Shown here one piece after another: positions 1 to 6,684 of a stretch of 18,438 nucleotides of DNA. The translations under genes and the position numbers were made by a program. Origin of the DNA: Alterinioella sp963975135. GTDB lineage: Bacteria; Pseudomonadota; Alphaproteobacteria; Rhodobacterales; Rhodobacteraceae. The notes under the pieces are model-generated. The model ran no database searches. It was not told the origin of the DNA and saw nothing but the letters and a program-made list of their open reading frames with translations. Each line of letters begins with the position of its first letter. The first letter of the stretch is position 1. The stretch lies in NCBI GenBank assembly GCA_963975135.1, contig CAXBGQ010000019.1, positions 1 through 18,438 on the forward strand, in the 5' to 3' direction.

Positions 1-32
1 TTGCGGCGGCGGAAAAACGGTTTTGCGGCCAT
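1..32 (-). CDS. rpsR: 30S ribosomal protein S18, N-terminal fragment (cut by window edge)
   Basis: Only the first ten codons and part of the next are in the window; they read MAAKPFFRRR, the usual S18 N terminus in alphaproteobacteria. The start codon is the ATG complementary to bases 30-32, with an AAGGA-type ribosome binding site a few bases upstream, inside the 20-base gap after the rpsF stop. S18 binds the 16S rRNA platform next to S6, and the order rpsF-rpsR is standard, so this is the second gene of the S6-S18 operon. The rest lies to the left of the window. Confidence 0.85.
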   Translation of the reverse strand, partial: MAAKPFFRRR

Positions 33-52
33 CGGTATAATCCTTCCCTGAT

Positions 53-406
53 TTAGCGGCGTTCGCGACGGGTGTCGCGTTCATCACGTTTCTGCATCTG
101 GGCCGAAGGGCCCTCGGCATGTTCATCGACCTTGATGGTCAGAACGCGCATCACGTCATCATGCAGGCGCATCAGGCGCTCCATTTCCTGCACGGCGGGC
201 GACGGCGCGTCGGTGCGGATATAGGCATAATGGCCCTTGCGGTTCTTGTTGATCTTGTAGGCCATCGTCTTGACGCCCCAGTATTCGTGGTCAACGACGG
301 TGCCGCCATTATCCGCCAATACGGTGCCAAAATGTTCGATCAGGCCTTCGGCTTGCGTGTTGGACAAGTCCTGACGCGCAATCATCACATGCTCATAAAG
401 AGGCAT
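53..406 (-). CDS. rpsF: 30S ribosomal protein S6
   Basis: 117 residues, the usual length for S6 with a short charged tail. The N terminus MPLYEHVMIARQDLS, the segment around residues 43-62 (WGVKTMAYKINKNRKGHYAY) and the DDVMRVLTIKVDEH stretch near residues 83-96 are typical of S6. The last 20 residues are very rich in Arg, Asp and Glu, as in many S6 tails. S6 binds the central domain of 16S rRNA as a dimer with S18, whose gene follows 20 bases downstream. The ATG at 404-406 has GGAG about eight bases upstream. Transcription probably starts near base 511 from a promoter described separately, giving a leader of about 105 bases that contains a strong hairpin. Confidence 0.97.
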   Translation of the reverse strand: MPLYEHVMIARQDLSNTQAEGLIEHFGTVLADNGGTVVDHEYWGVKTMAYKINKNRKGHYAYIRTDAPSPAVQEMERLMRLHDDVMRVLTIKVDEHAEGPSAQMQKRDERDTRRERR

Positions 407-442
407 GGGTGTCTCCAGTCATTTTCTAAGGCATGTTTCAAA

Positions 443-471
443 GGTCGGGGCTGATCCTCTGCCCCCCGACC
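443..471 (-). promoter_or_regulatory. Hairpin in the rpsF mRNA leader
   Basis: Bases 443-450 (GGTCGGGG) and 464-471 (CCCCGACC) are perfectly complementary: an 8-bp GC-rich stem with a 13-base loop, lying 37 bases upstream of the rpsF start codon and inside the predicted transcript. Many bacterial rpsF leaders are bound by the S6:S18 complex for feedback control. The hairpin is seen directly; a feedback role is inference, and I did not identify the specific bulged CCG motif of the known S6:S18 leader. Confidence 0.45.
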
Positions 472-517
472 ACGAGAGACCACGCCGGTGCAAAACGCAT
501 CGACAGAGGAAGCCCGC

Positions 518-545
518 CTTATAGCCAAGTCACCGGTGGGATCAA
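518..545 (-). promoter_or_regulatory. Putative rpsF promoter
   Basis: On the minus strand TTGATC (bases 545-540) is followed after 16 bases by TATAAG (bases 523-518), extended to CTATAAG. This matches the housekeeping sigma pattern of alphaproteobacteria (CTTGAC / CTATA) and would place the transcription start near base 511, about 105 bases upstream of rpsF. It is the best-scoring pair I could find by eye in the interval. Confidence 0.5.
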
Positions 546-847
546 GCGCTTTCGCCTGGTCTTTGCGGGGCGGGCACGCCTTGGGTTTACTCATGAGACA
601 CGACACCCGGATTGCGCACGCGAACCAGTGTCGGCCCGGTCGCCTTCCTTCAGGCGATTCGCGGACCGTGGGGAAGGGCGGTGCGGTCATGGCGCAACCA
701 AATTTCTTAAAATTTACTTTATGCAAGAGAGGTAAACGATTAAACAGAACAGAAGTGACGTTGCGTAAGTCGATTCCGAAGGCCCTTTTATGTGTGCTGC
801 CGCAGAAATGCCAGAATGGGCCCGAACCGGAAGAAAGTGGGGACAGC

Positions 848-1231
848 GTGGCAAAGGGTCTGACCTGGAAAGGCGTGCAGTCGCTGGCGGCGACACTTGC
901 CTTGCCCGGAATCTCACGCTCCGAGCTGTCCTGTGGTCCCTGTCTGCTGGCGCATGGCGAGCTATGGACATGGTGGGACCATGACGTAAATGCGCCGGGG
1001 TTGCGCCTGCCGCCCGGAGAACGCCCGTTCCTGATCGCCGCCGCCCCTGAGGTCTTTTTCGTCACCAGATCCATTATGCGATTCAATCAGGTCATGGTCA
1101 GGCCCGGTCTTGTCAGCCGGAAATGGTTTCAGGGCCATCTGTTGCTGAGTTGGCGCGCATTGGCACCCCGGTCGTTTCAGGATCTCTTTCCCGGCGAAGG
1201 CCCGCCGGTGCCGAGTTTCTCCCTGACCTGA
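848..1231 (+). CDS. YjbR/MmcQ-fold family protein (probable)
   Basis: 127 residues from a GTG start, the usual length for the YjbR/MmcQ (CyaY-like fold) family. Family-like features in order: ATLALPGI near residues 14-21, LLAHGELWTWW near 32-42, PGERPFLIAAAPEVFFVT near 55-72, MVRPG near 82-86, and a C-terminal helix HLLLSWRALAPRSF near 97-110. The widespread TSYGTPAL segment is represented only by LSCGPCLL, so the protein is divergent. The start is uncertain: GTG at 848 has GGGGA four bases upstream, and the open frame runs much further upstream without family similarity. YjbR-type proteins are small cytoplasmic proteins of unclear function, proposed to bind DNA. It lies 164 bases upstream of fabD, in the same direction, and is not obviously co-transcribed with it. 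Confidence 0.55.
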   Translation: MAKGLTWKGVQSLAATLALPGISRSELSCGPCLLAHGELWTWWDHDVNAPGLRLPPGERPFLIAAAPEVFFVTRSIMRFNQVMVRPGLVSRKWFQGHLLLSWRALAPRSFQDLFPGEGPPVPSFSLT

Positions 1232-1309
1232 GCACCGATCCCGCATTCATGTTGCGCAGTGCGGGAAGCCGTATGAAAATCCCCCCCCTTGCACCGATAT
1301 GCGCCCGGC

Positions 1310-1323
1310 TTCGCAATTGCGAA
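1310..1323. promoter_or_regulatory. Perfect 14-bp palindrome upstream of fabD (candidate operator)
   Basis: TTCGCAATTGCGAA is a perfect palindrome centred about 80 bases upstream of the fabD start codon, in the only sizeable non-coding gap before the fatty-acid synthesis genes. A dimeric repressor or activator site would look like this. No regulator is identified and no clear -35/-10 pair sits at a fixed distance from it, so function is inference. Confidence 0.35.
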
Positions 1324-1395
1324 ATCTGTCGTCATGGGCTAGCCCGGTAAGGTAAGAGAACAAGATCCAGATGCCATGAGGGGGCGGCAATAACC

Positions 1396-2340
1396 ATGAC
1401 CAGAGCATTTCTTTTCCCGGGCCAGGGGGCCCAGACCATCGGCATGGGGCAGGCGCTGGCACGGGAATACCCGGCCGCAAAGGCCGTGTTCGACGCGGTC
1501 AACGAGGCTTTGGGTGAGGATCTGTCTGCACTGATCTGGGACGGTGCCCAGGAGGATCTGACACTGACAGAGAACGCGCAGCCGGCGCTAATGGCGACCT
1601 CGCTCGCGGTGATGGCGGCGCTGGAGGCCGAAGGCGTCACGGTTGAGGCGGCGGGTTATGTGGCCGGTCACTCGCTCGGCGAATATTCGGCGCTTTGTGC
1701 GGCGGGTGCGCTCAGCCTTGCCGATACCGCGCGCCTGTTGCGGATCCGGGGCCGCGCCATGCAGGCGGCCGTGCCGGTGGGCCAAGGCGCAATGGCGGCG
1801 CTGTTGGGGCTCGATTTCGCCACGGCACAGAAAGTGGCCGAGGCCGCAGCCCATGGTCTGGTCTGTTCTGCCGCCAATGACAATGATCCGGGCCAGGTCG
1901 TGATCTCGGGCCACCGCGAGGCTGTGGAACGCGCCGTCGAGATCGCCAAGGGGCAGGGTGCCAGGCGGGCGGTGCTCTTGCCGGTTTCGGCCCCTTTCCA
2001 TTGCGAATTGATGGAGCCCGCCACCGAGGCCATGGCCGAGGCGCTGAGCCATATCGATATCGCCGCGCCGAAGGTGCCGGTGGTGGTCAATGTCGGGGCA
2101 GTTGGCGAATCCTCGCCCATGATCATACGCAACAGCCTGGTGCAGCAGATCACCGGGTCGGTGCGCTGGCGTGAAAGCGTGATGTGGATGGCGGAAAACG
2201 GCGTGACCGAGACCTGGGAGATCGGGGCCGGCAAGGCGCTGACGGGCATGGTGCGCCGCATCGACAAATCGTTGACCACGCGCGTGGTCGGCACCCCCGA
2301 GGAGGTGCGCGCGGCGGCCGAGGCCGTTGCGGCAAGCTGA
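1396..2340 (+). CDS. fabD: Malonyl-CoA:ACP transacylase
   Basis: 314 residues, full length for FabD. It transfers the malonyl group from malonyl-CoA to holo-ACP, supplying the chain-extension unit for type II fatty-acid synthesis in the cytoplasm. Seen in the sequence: N-terminal FPGQGAQ motif (residues 7-13), nucleophile elbow GHSLGE with Ser93, conserved RIRG segment with Arg118, and the PVSAPFH motif with catalytic His202; Gln13 would lie in the oxyanion hole. The ATG at 1396 follows a purine-rich GAGGGG stretch. The gene is 70 bases upstream of fabG in the same direction, and its substrate partner acpP lies 2.7 kb downstream. Nothing is missing or unusual. Confidence 0.98.
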   Translation: MTRAFLFPGQGAQTIGMGQALAREYPAAKAVFDAVNEALGEDLSALIWDGAQEDLTLTENAQPALMATSLAVMAALEAEGVTVEAAGYVAGHSLGEYSALCAAGALSLADTARLLRIRGRAMQAAVPVGQGAMAALLGLDFATAQKVAEAAAHGLVCSAANDNDPGQVVISGHREAVERAVEIAKGQGARRAVLLPVSAPFHCELMEPATEAMAEALSHIDIAAPKVPVVVNVGAVGESSPMIIRNSLVQQITGSVRWRESVMWMAENGVTETWEIGAGKALTGMVRRIDKSLTTRVVGTPEEVRAAAEAVAAS

Positions 2341-2410
2341 TCGGGCGAACGTGACACGGGAATAAGCGCCTGCGCAGGGATGGCACAGGGGGATTAGAAA
2401 AAGGACTGAT

Positions 2411-3148
2411 ATGTTTGATCTGACAGGGAAAAACGCGCTGGTAACTGGTGCATCCGGTGGCATCGGGGCGGAAATTGCGCGGGTATTGCACGGCGCGGGC
2501 GCAACGGTGGGCCTGTCTGGCACGCGGGTGGACCCGCTACAGGCGCTGGCCGATGAGCTGGGCGACCGCGCCCATGTGCTGCCCTGCAACCTGAGTGACG
2601 CCGAGGCGGTGCAGGCATTGCCCAAGACGGCAGCCGCTGTGATGGGATCGGTCGATGTGCTGGTCAACAATGCCGGTATCACGCGCGACAACCTGTTCAT
2701 GCGGATGTCGGATGAGGAATGGGCGCAGGTGATTGAGGTCAACCTGACCTCGACCATGCGGCTCTGCCGGGGGGTGCTGCGCGGCATGATGAAGGCGCGG
2801 TGGGGCCGGATCGTCAATATCAGCTCGGTGGTGGGAACCACCGGCAACCCCGGACAAGGCAATTACGCGGCCTCCAAGGCGGGCATGATCGGCATGTCGA
2901 AATCGCTGGCCTATGAGGTTGCGTCACGTGGCATCACGGTGAATGCGGTGGCCCCCGGGTTCATTGAAACCGCGATGACCGACAAGCTGACCGAGGATCA
3001 GAAGGACAAGATCCTGACCCAGATCCCGGCAGGCCGCATGGGCAGCCCGGCCGAGATCGCGGCGGCGGTGCTGTATCTCGCGGCACCCGAGGCCGCTTAT
3101 GTCACCGGCACGACGCTGCATGTAAATGGCGGCATGGCGATGATCTGA
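2411..3148 (+). CDS. fabG: 3-oxoacyl-[ACP] reductase
   Basis: 245 residues, standard length for FabG, a cytoplasmic tetrameric short-chain dehydrogenase that reduces 3-oxoacyl-ACP with NADPH. The cofactor motif TGASGGIG is at residues 12-19, the NNAG motif at 86-89, and the catalytic set Asn111, Ser139, Tyr152 and Lys156 is complete (YAASK). The C terminus ends VTGTTLHVNGGMAMI, as in true FabG rather than generic SDRs. AAGGA at 2401-2405 lies five bases before the ATG. Its TGA overlaps the ATG of the next gene by one base, so the hydrolase is probably translated from the same message. Confidence 0.97.
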   Translation: MFDLTGKNALVTGASGGIGAEIARVLHGAGATVGLSGTRVDPLQALADELGDRAHVLPCNLSDAEAVQALPKTAAAVMGSVDVLVNNAGITRDNLFMRMSDEEWAQVIEVNLTSTMRLCRGVLRGMMKARWGRIVNISSVVGTTGNPGQGNYAASKAGMIGMSKSLAYEVASRGITVNAVAPGFIETAMTDKLTEDQKDKILTQIPAGRMGSPAEIAAAVLYLAAPEAAYVTGTTLHVNGGMAMI

Positions 3149-4056
3149 TGGTCTCGCTCCGGCAGCGATTGTGCAATGGGCTGGCGCGGGTGGTGCAGAA
3201 ACCGATGCTGATGCTGCCGCTGCCGGCCTCGCTGGCGCGGATGGCGTTCGATCTGAACGCGCGGATCCTGTATCGGACGCCGCGCGACATGGTGTTGGAG
3301 CCTGTTGAGATGGGCGGGGTGCCCTGCACCTGGATCTCGCGCGGGGGCTGGCCGGATCAGGGGGGCGTGATGCTCTATCTGCATGGCGGTGGGTTTGTCC
3401 TGGGATCGCTGCGCAGCCATCGCCATCTGGTGGCGCATCTGGCCGCGAAATCGGGGCAGAAGGCGCTTTTTGTGCAATATCGCCTGGCCCCCGAACATCC
3501 GTTTCCTGCTGCGTGCGACGATGCCCTGGCCGTCTATCGCGGACTGCTTGATGCCGGTCACGATCCGGGACGGATCACGCTGGCGGGCGACAGTGCGGGC
3601 GGCTGCCTGGCGCTGGTGTTGTTGCAGGATATCGTGCGGGCAGGGTTGCCCTTGCCCCGCGCGGCGGCGCTGATTTCGCCCATTACAGACCTGACGGGAT
3701 CGAGCGCATCGCTGCTGCAAAACCGCTGGCGCGATCCGATTCTGCCGCTGTCGTGGGGGCGGCGGGCTGTTGCGGCCTATCTGGCGGGGCAGGATGGTGC
3801 GAACCCGCGTATTTCGCCACTTTGGGGCGATCTGTCGGGACTGCCGCCGGTCTTTGTGCAGGTCTGTGAGAGCGAGATTTTGCGCGACGACGGGCAACGT
3901 CTGGTGGCGGCGATTGGGGATGCGGGCGGGCAGGTGGCGTTGCGGGTCTGGCGCGATGTGCCGCATGTCTGGCATCTGATGTGTGGCCGCGTGCCCGAAG
4001 CGGATGCCGGTGTGGATGAATTGGCGGCATTTCTGACTGGATCGACAGTAACTTAG
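3148..4056 (+). CDS. Alpha/beta hydrolase of the hormone-sensitive lipase (HSL, esterase) family
   Basis: 302 residues. The HSL-family oxyanion motif HGGG is at residues 79-82, followed by the YRLAPEHPFPA segment (111-121). The nucleophile motif is GDSAGG with Ser149; the probable acid is Asp247 in EILRDD and the probable base His273 in VPHVWH. The triad is therefore intact. Such enzymes hydrolyse short- to medium-chain acyl esters; the natural substrate cannot be read from the sequence. No signal peptide is evident, so it is probably cytoplasmic. Its ATG overlaps the fabG TGA (TGATG), implying translational coupling with fatty-acid synthesis; a thioesterase-like or lipid-turnover role is possible but unproven. 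It converges with the downstream minus-strand gene, with only six bases between the two stops. Confidence 0.85.
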   Translation: MVSLRQRLCNGLARVVQKPMLMLPLPASLARMAFDLNARILYRTPRDMVLEPVEMGGVPCTWISRGGWPDQGGVMLYLHGGGFVLGSLRSHRHLVAHLAAKSGQKALFVQYRLAPEHPFPAACDDALAVYRGLLDAGHDPGRITLAGDSAGGCLALVLLQDIVRAGLPLPRAAALISPITDLTGSSASLLQNRWRDPILPLSWGRRAVAAYLAGQDGANPRISPLWGDLSGLPPVFVQVCESEILRDDGQRLVAAIGDAGGQVALRVWRDVPHVWHLMCGRVPEADAGVDELAAFLTGSTVT

Positions 4057-4062
4057 GCGATG

Positions 4063-4701
4063 TCAGGCCGCCATGGCGAGGCCCGTCGCGGGGGAAAGCG
4101 CCGATCGGATCCGCGTCCGAAGCATATCGGGCGGCGCGTCCAGCGGAATCCGGATCAACGGAACGCCCGCCCGTTCCAGCGCGGTTTCAATCAACTGCCG
4201 GTCATCCTCTGCCTCGGCCCGCGCGCCGATCATCAACGCAAGATCAAGGTTCCCGGCATAGGAAAACACACCGAAATCCAGGCCCGCCCGGTTGAGCGCG
4301 CGTTGTGTCGCCGCGTTCATTGCGGTGTCGCCGGGTTCGGGGCGAATGCGCAGCGCGCGCGACAGCACAATATCGGGTAAAACGCGTTGCGCCTGCCCCA
4401 GACATTCGACGACATCTTCCAACCGCTCCAGCAATGTGGCGCGTGGGGCATCAAGCACCGGAACACGTTCAATCGCGGCCAGGGCGAGATGCTCAACCGG
4501 CGTTGGCACGGGAGGTGATGGCCGGGCTTTGGTCCGCGCCGCCCGGTTTTTCGCCAGATTTCGCGGTCCCGATCTGCGGACCCGGATATCGAGCGCGATA
4601 AAGGCCACAGAAAGCGGCCCCAGGGACAGTACAGCCACCAGATAAGGGGCTGCCGGATGGTAAATGACTGCCGCAATCAGGAATTGAATCGGGTCTGTCA
4701 T
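4063..4701 (-). CDS. Membrane-anchored DUF2726-like hypothetical protein
   Basis: 212 residues. The N terminus (about residues 5-38) is hydrophobic and forms one or two membrane segments; a basic, Pro-rich linker follows (about 40-68). The C-terminal half resembles the DUF2726 pattern: LDFGVFSYAGNLDLALMI near residues 141-158, a charged helix, then an AGVPLIRIPLD strand near 173-183. In DUF2726 this half is related to restriction-endonuclease-like folds, but I do not see a clear acidic/Lys catalytic set here, so enzymatic activity should not be assumed. The start has AAAGGT upstream. It is transcribed toward the hydrolase and away from acpP. Function unknown. Confidence 0.65.
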   Translation of the reverse strand: MTDPIQFLIAAVIYHPAAPYLVAVLSLGPLSVAFIALDIRVRRSGPRNLAKNRAARTKARPSPPVPTPVEHLALAAIERVPVLDAPRATLLERLEDVVECLGQAQRVLPDIVLSRALRIRPEPGDTAMNAATQRALNRAGLDFGVFSYAGNLDLALMIGARAEAEDDRQLIETALERAGVPLIRIPLDAPPDMLRTRIRSALSPATGLAMAA

Positions 4702-4854
4702 GGTCAGGACCTTTCATCGAGGCAATTGGGCCGGTAACCGGCGGGCCTTCTTACTGTATCCATGCGTCACGGTAGGCCTGAAAGAATGCGATTCGGTTAA
4801 AGGCGACCGGTGCGGGGGAACGCCAAAACTGATGAAAATTGGTGCGATGCCCCG

Positions 4855-4882
4855 TTGCAGTCGCAGGGAAATGTGCTATAGG
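4855..4882 (+). promoter_or_regulatory. Putative acpP promoter
   Basis: TTGCAG (4855-4860), 16 bases, then TATAGG (4877-4882), read as CTATAG in extended form. This is a good match to the alphaproteobacterial housekeeping consensus and predicts a start near base 4889, well placed for the highly expressed acpP gene and giving a leader of about 139 bases. Confidence 0.5.
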
Positions 4883-4895
4883 CGGCGCAGTTTTG

Positions 4896-4991
4896 CCGGG
4901 GGGCGCACTTGCGTCAGACGGTAGCGGGGCCTTAATGAAGCCCATGACACCGCCGACATCGGCATATTGAAAAACGAGGGTGGCCCCCCGG
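4896..4991 (+). promoter_or_regulatory. Long-range GC stem in the acpP leader
   Basis: CCGGGGGGC (4896-4904) is perfectly complementary to GCCCCCCGG (4983-4991). It would close a 78-base loop just after the predicted transcription start and end 23 bases before the acpP ribosome binding site. A small internal hairpin (GCCG-ACAT-CGGC) lies within the loop. The complementarity is direct; a regulatory or stability role is inference. Confidence 0.4.
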
Positions 4992-5027
4992 GGCATGCTT
5001 TCGCAAAATTGAATGAGGATCGTAAAG

Positions 5028-5261
5028 ATGAGCGATATCGCAGACCGCGTAAAGAAAATCGTTGTCGAGCACCTGAGCGTCGAGGAAGATAAAGTGGCCG
5101 AGAACGCCTCGTTCATCGACGACCTGGGCGCCGACAGCCTGGATACCGTCGAACTGGTCATGGCCTTTGAAGAAGAGTTCGGCATCGAAATTCCCGATGA
5201 CGCGGCCGAAACGATCCAGACCTTCGGCGACGCCGTCAAGTTCATCACCGAAGCGTCCTGA
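5028..5261 (+). CDS. acpP: Acyl carrier protein
   Basis: 77 residues, strongly acidic, standard ACP length. The phosphopantetheine attachment motif GADSLD contains Ser37, followed by TVELVMAFEEEFGIEIPDD, the recognition helix II that contacts FabD, FabF and the other synthesis enzymes. It carries growing acyl chains in the cytoplasm. An in-frame ATG at 5013 exists, but the GAGGA at 5015-5019 sits eight bases before the ATG at 5028 and would lie inside the longer version, so 5028 is the start. A factor-independent terminator follows at 5289-5320, so acpP probably has a monocistronic message with partial readthrough into fabF, consistent with its usual high expression. Confidence 0.98.
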   Translation: MSDIADRVKKIVVEHLSVEEDKVAENASFIDDLGADSLDTVELVMAFEEEFGIEIPDDAAETIQTFGDAVKFITEAS

Positions 5262-5288
5262 GCTTCGCACGATCTGAAAAATTCAATG

Positions 5289-5320
5289 CGGCATCCCGGG
5301 CGGGGTGCCGTTTTGCGTTT
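5289..5320 (+). terminator. Rho-independent terminator after acpP
   Basis: CGGCATCCC pairs with GGGGTGCCG (one T-G wobble) around a four-base GGGC loop at 5289-5310, followed by TTTTGCGTTT. It begins 27 bases after the acpP stop and is the clearest intrinsic terminator in the window. Confidence 0.8.
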
Positions 5321-5421
5321 CGGCCAACTCCCGCGTGCCGGGAATGCGCGGGGGGATTGCCCCCAAGGGGCGCTTGACGCTATCACCGTGGCGACAAGCT
5401 GAAAAGCGAAGGGCAGGATAT

Positions 5422-6684
5422 ATGCGTCGAGTTGTTGTCACCGGCCTGGGGATGGTGTCCCCGTTGGCCTGCGGTGTTGAAGAAACATGGGATCGCCTGT
5501 TGGCGGGGCAGTCGGGGGCCGGGCCGATCGAGAAATTCGATGCGAGCCAGCTGGCCACGACCTATGCCTGCGAAGTGCCCCTGGGCGATGGCAGTGACGG
5601 CACCTTCAACCCCGATGACTGGATGTCCTCGAAGGACCGGCGCAAGGTTGATGATTTCATTCTCTATGGCATGGCGGCAGCGGCGCAGGCGGTGACCGAT
5701 GCCGGCTGGACGCCCGAGGAGGAAGAGGATCGGCTGCGCACCGGTGTGATGATCGGGTCGGGCATTGGCGGGCTGTCCTCGATTGCCGATACCGCCGTCC
5801 TGATCAAGGAAAAGGGCCCCCGGCGGGTGTCGCCCTTTTTCATTCCCGGATCGCTGATCAATCTGATTTCGGGGCAGGTCTCGATCCGCTACGGGTTCAA
5901 GGGCCCGAACCACGCGGTTGTCACGGCCTGTTCGACCGGGGCCCATGCGATTGGCGATGCGGCGCGCCTGATCCAATGGGGCGACGCCGAGGTGATGATC
6001 GCAGGCGGGGCCGAGGCCGCGATCTGCGAGATCGGAATTGCCGGGTTCAACGCCTGCAAGGCGCTGTCCACCAAACGCGCCGATGATCCGCAGAAAGCCA
6101 GCCGCCCCTATGATGCGGAACGTGACGGGTTCGTCATGGGCGAAGGTGCCGGCGTTGTGGTGCTGGAGGAATACGAGCACGCGCGCGCGCGCGGGGCCAA
6201 GATCTATGCCGAGGTTCTGGGCTATGGCCTGTCGGGCGACGCCTATCACATCACCGCGCCGTCGGAGGATGGCGATGGCGGGTTCCGGTCGATGAAAGCG
6301 GCGCTGGAGCGGGCCGGGGTGGAGCCGGGCGATATCGATTACATCAACGCGCATGGCACCTCGACCATGGCCGACACGATCGAGCTGGGTGCGGTGGAAC
6401 GCCTGATGGGGGATGCGGCGGCGGGGGCCACCATGTCCTCGACCAAATCCTCGATCGGGCATCTTCTGGGCGCGGCCGGGGCGGTGGAGGCGATCTTCTG
6501 CATTCTGGCCATCCGTGACCAGGTGGCACCGCCGACGATCAATCTGGACAACCCGGCGATTGCGCCCAAGCTGGATCTGGCACCAAATGCCAAGCGGGAG
6601 CGTGAGATCAATATCGCATTGAGCAACAGTTTCGGATTTGGCGGCACCAATGCCAGTCTTGTCCTTGGCAAGGTGAACGACTGA
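5422..6684 (+). CDS. fabF: Beta-ketoacyl-[ACP] synthase II
   Basis: 420 residues, standard FabF length. It condenses malonyl-ACP with acyl-ACP in the elongation cycle. The thiolase-fold catalytic set is complete: Cys170 in VVTACSTGAHA, His311 in NAHGTSTMADT, Lys342 and His347 in TKSSIGHLLGAAG, with the C-terminal NSFGFGGTNASL glycine loop. The chosen start gives the typical MRRVVVTGLGMVSP N terminus; AAGGG at 5409-5413 lies eight bases upstream. The frame is open 39 codons further upstream, but that part covers the acpP terminator and a GC-rich hairpin (GGGGG-GATT-GCCCCC near 5349-5363), so it is rejected as coding. The stop overlaps the mltG start by one base. Confidence 0.98.
   Translation: MRRVVVTGLGMVSPLACGVEETWDRLLAGQSGAGPIEKFDASQLATTYACEVPLGDGSDGTFNPDDWMSSKDRRKVDDFILYGMAAAAQAVTDAGWTPEEEEDRLRTGVMIGSGIGGLSSIADTAVLIKEKGPRRVSPFFIPGSLINLISGQVSIRYGFKGPNHAVVTACSTGAHAIGDAARLIQWGDAEVMIAGGAEAAICEIGIAGFNACKALSTKRADDPQKASRPYDAERDGFVMGEGAGVVVLEEYEHARARGAKIYAEVLGYGLSGDAYHITAPSEDGDGGFRSMKAALERAGVEPGDIDYINAHGTSTMADTIELGAVERLMGDAAAGATMSSTKSSIGHLLGAAGAVEAIFCILAIRDQVAPPTINLDNPAIAPKLDLAPNAKREREINIALSNSFGFGGTNASLVLGKVND

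Larger units (their letters stand above)
407..847. other. Divergent intergenic region between rpsF and the YjbR-like gene
   Basis: No convincing coding sequence. It holds the rpsF leader hairpin and promoter on the minus strand and an AT-rich patch at about 697-765 (AAATTT-CTTA-AAATTT followed by TTTACTTTATGC) that could carry a promoter for the rightward gene. Long open frames cross it on both strands but have low-complexity, Arg/Pro/Ser-rich translations with no family signature, as expected for GC-rich non-coding DNA. Confidence 0.6.
4702..5027. other. Divergent intergenic region and acpP leader
   Basis: 326 bases without a credible gene. The right-hand part holds the acpP promoter and an approximately 139-base untranslated leader with a long-range GC stem. 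The left-hand part must carry the promoter of the leftward DUF2726-like gene, but I could not pick a convincing pair. Open frames across the interval give no recognisable protein. Confidence 0.6.

Noticed and set aside
385..1086. 233-codon minus-strand frame across the rpsF upstream region
   Set aside because: It overlaps the rpsF start, leader and promoter and the YjbR-like gene, and its translation is low-complexity with no family signature.
1588..2862. 424-codon minus-strand frame antisense to fabD and fabG
   Set aside because: Shadow of two certain genes in GC-rich DNA; His/Arg/Pro-rich with no recognisable domain.
5375..5405. CTTGACG as a possible fabF -35 element
   Set aside because: No acceptable -10 hexamer at 16-18 bases downstream.
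5305..5421. 39-codon N-terminal extension of the FabF frame
   Set aside because: It covers the acpP terminator and a hairpin, and the family start MRRVVVTG lies at 5422 with its own ribosome binding site.
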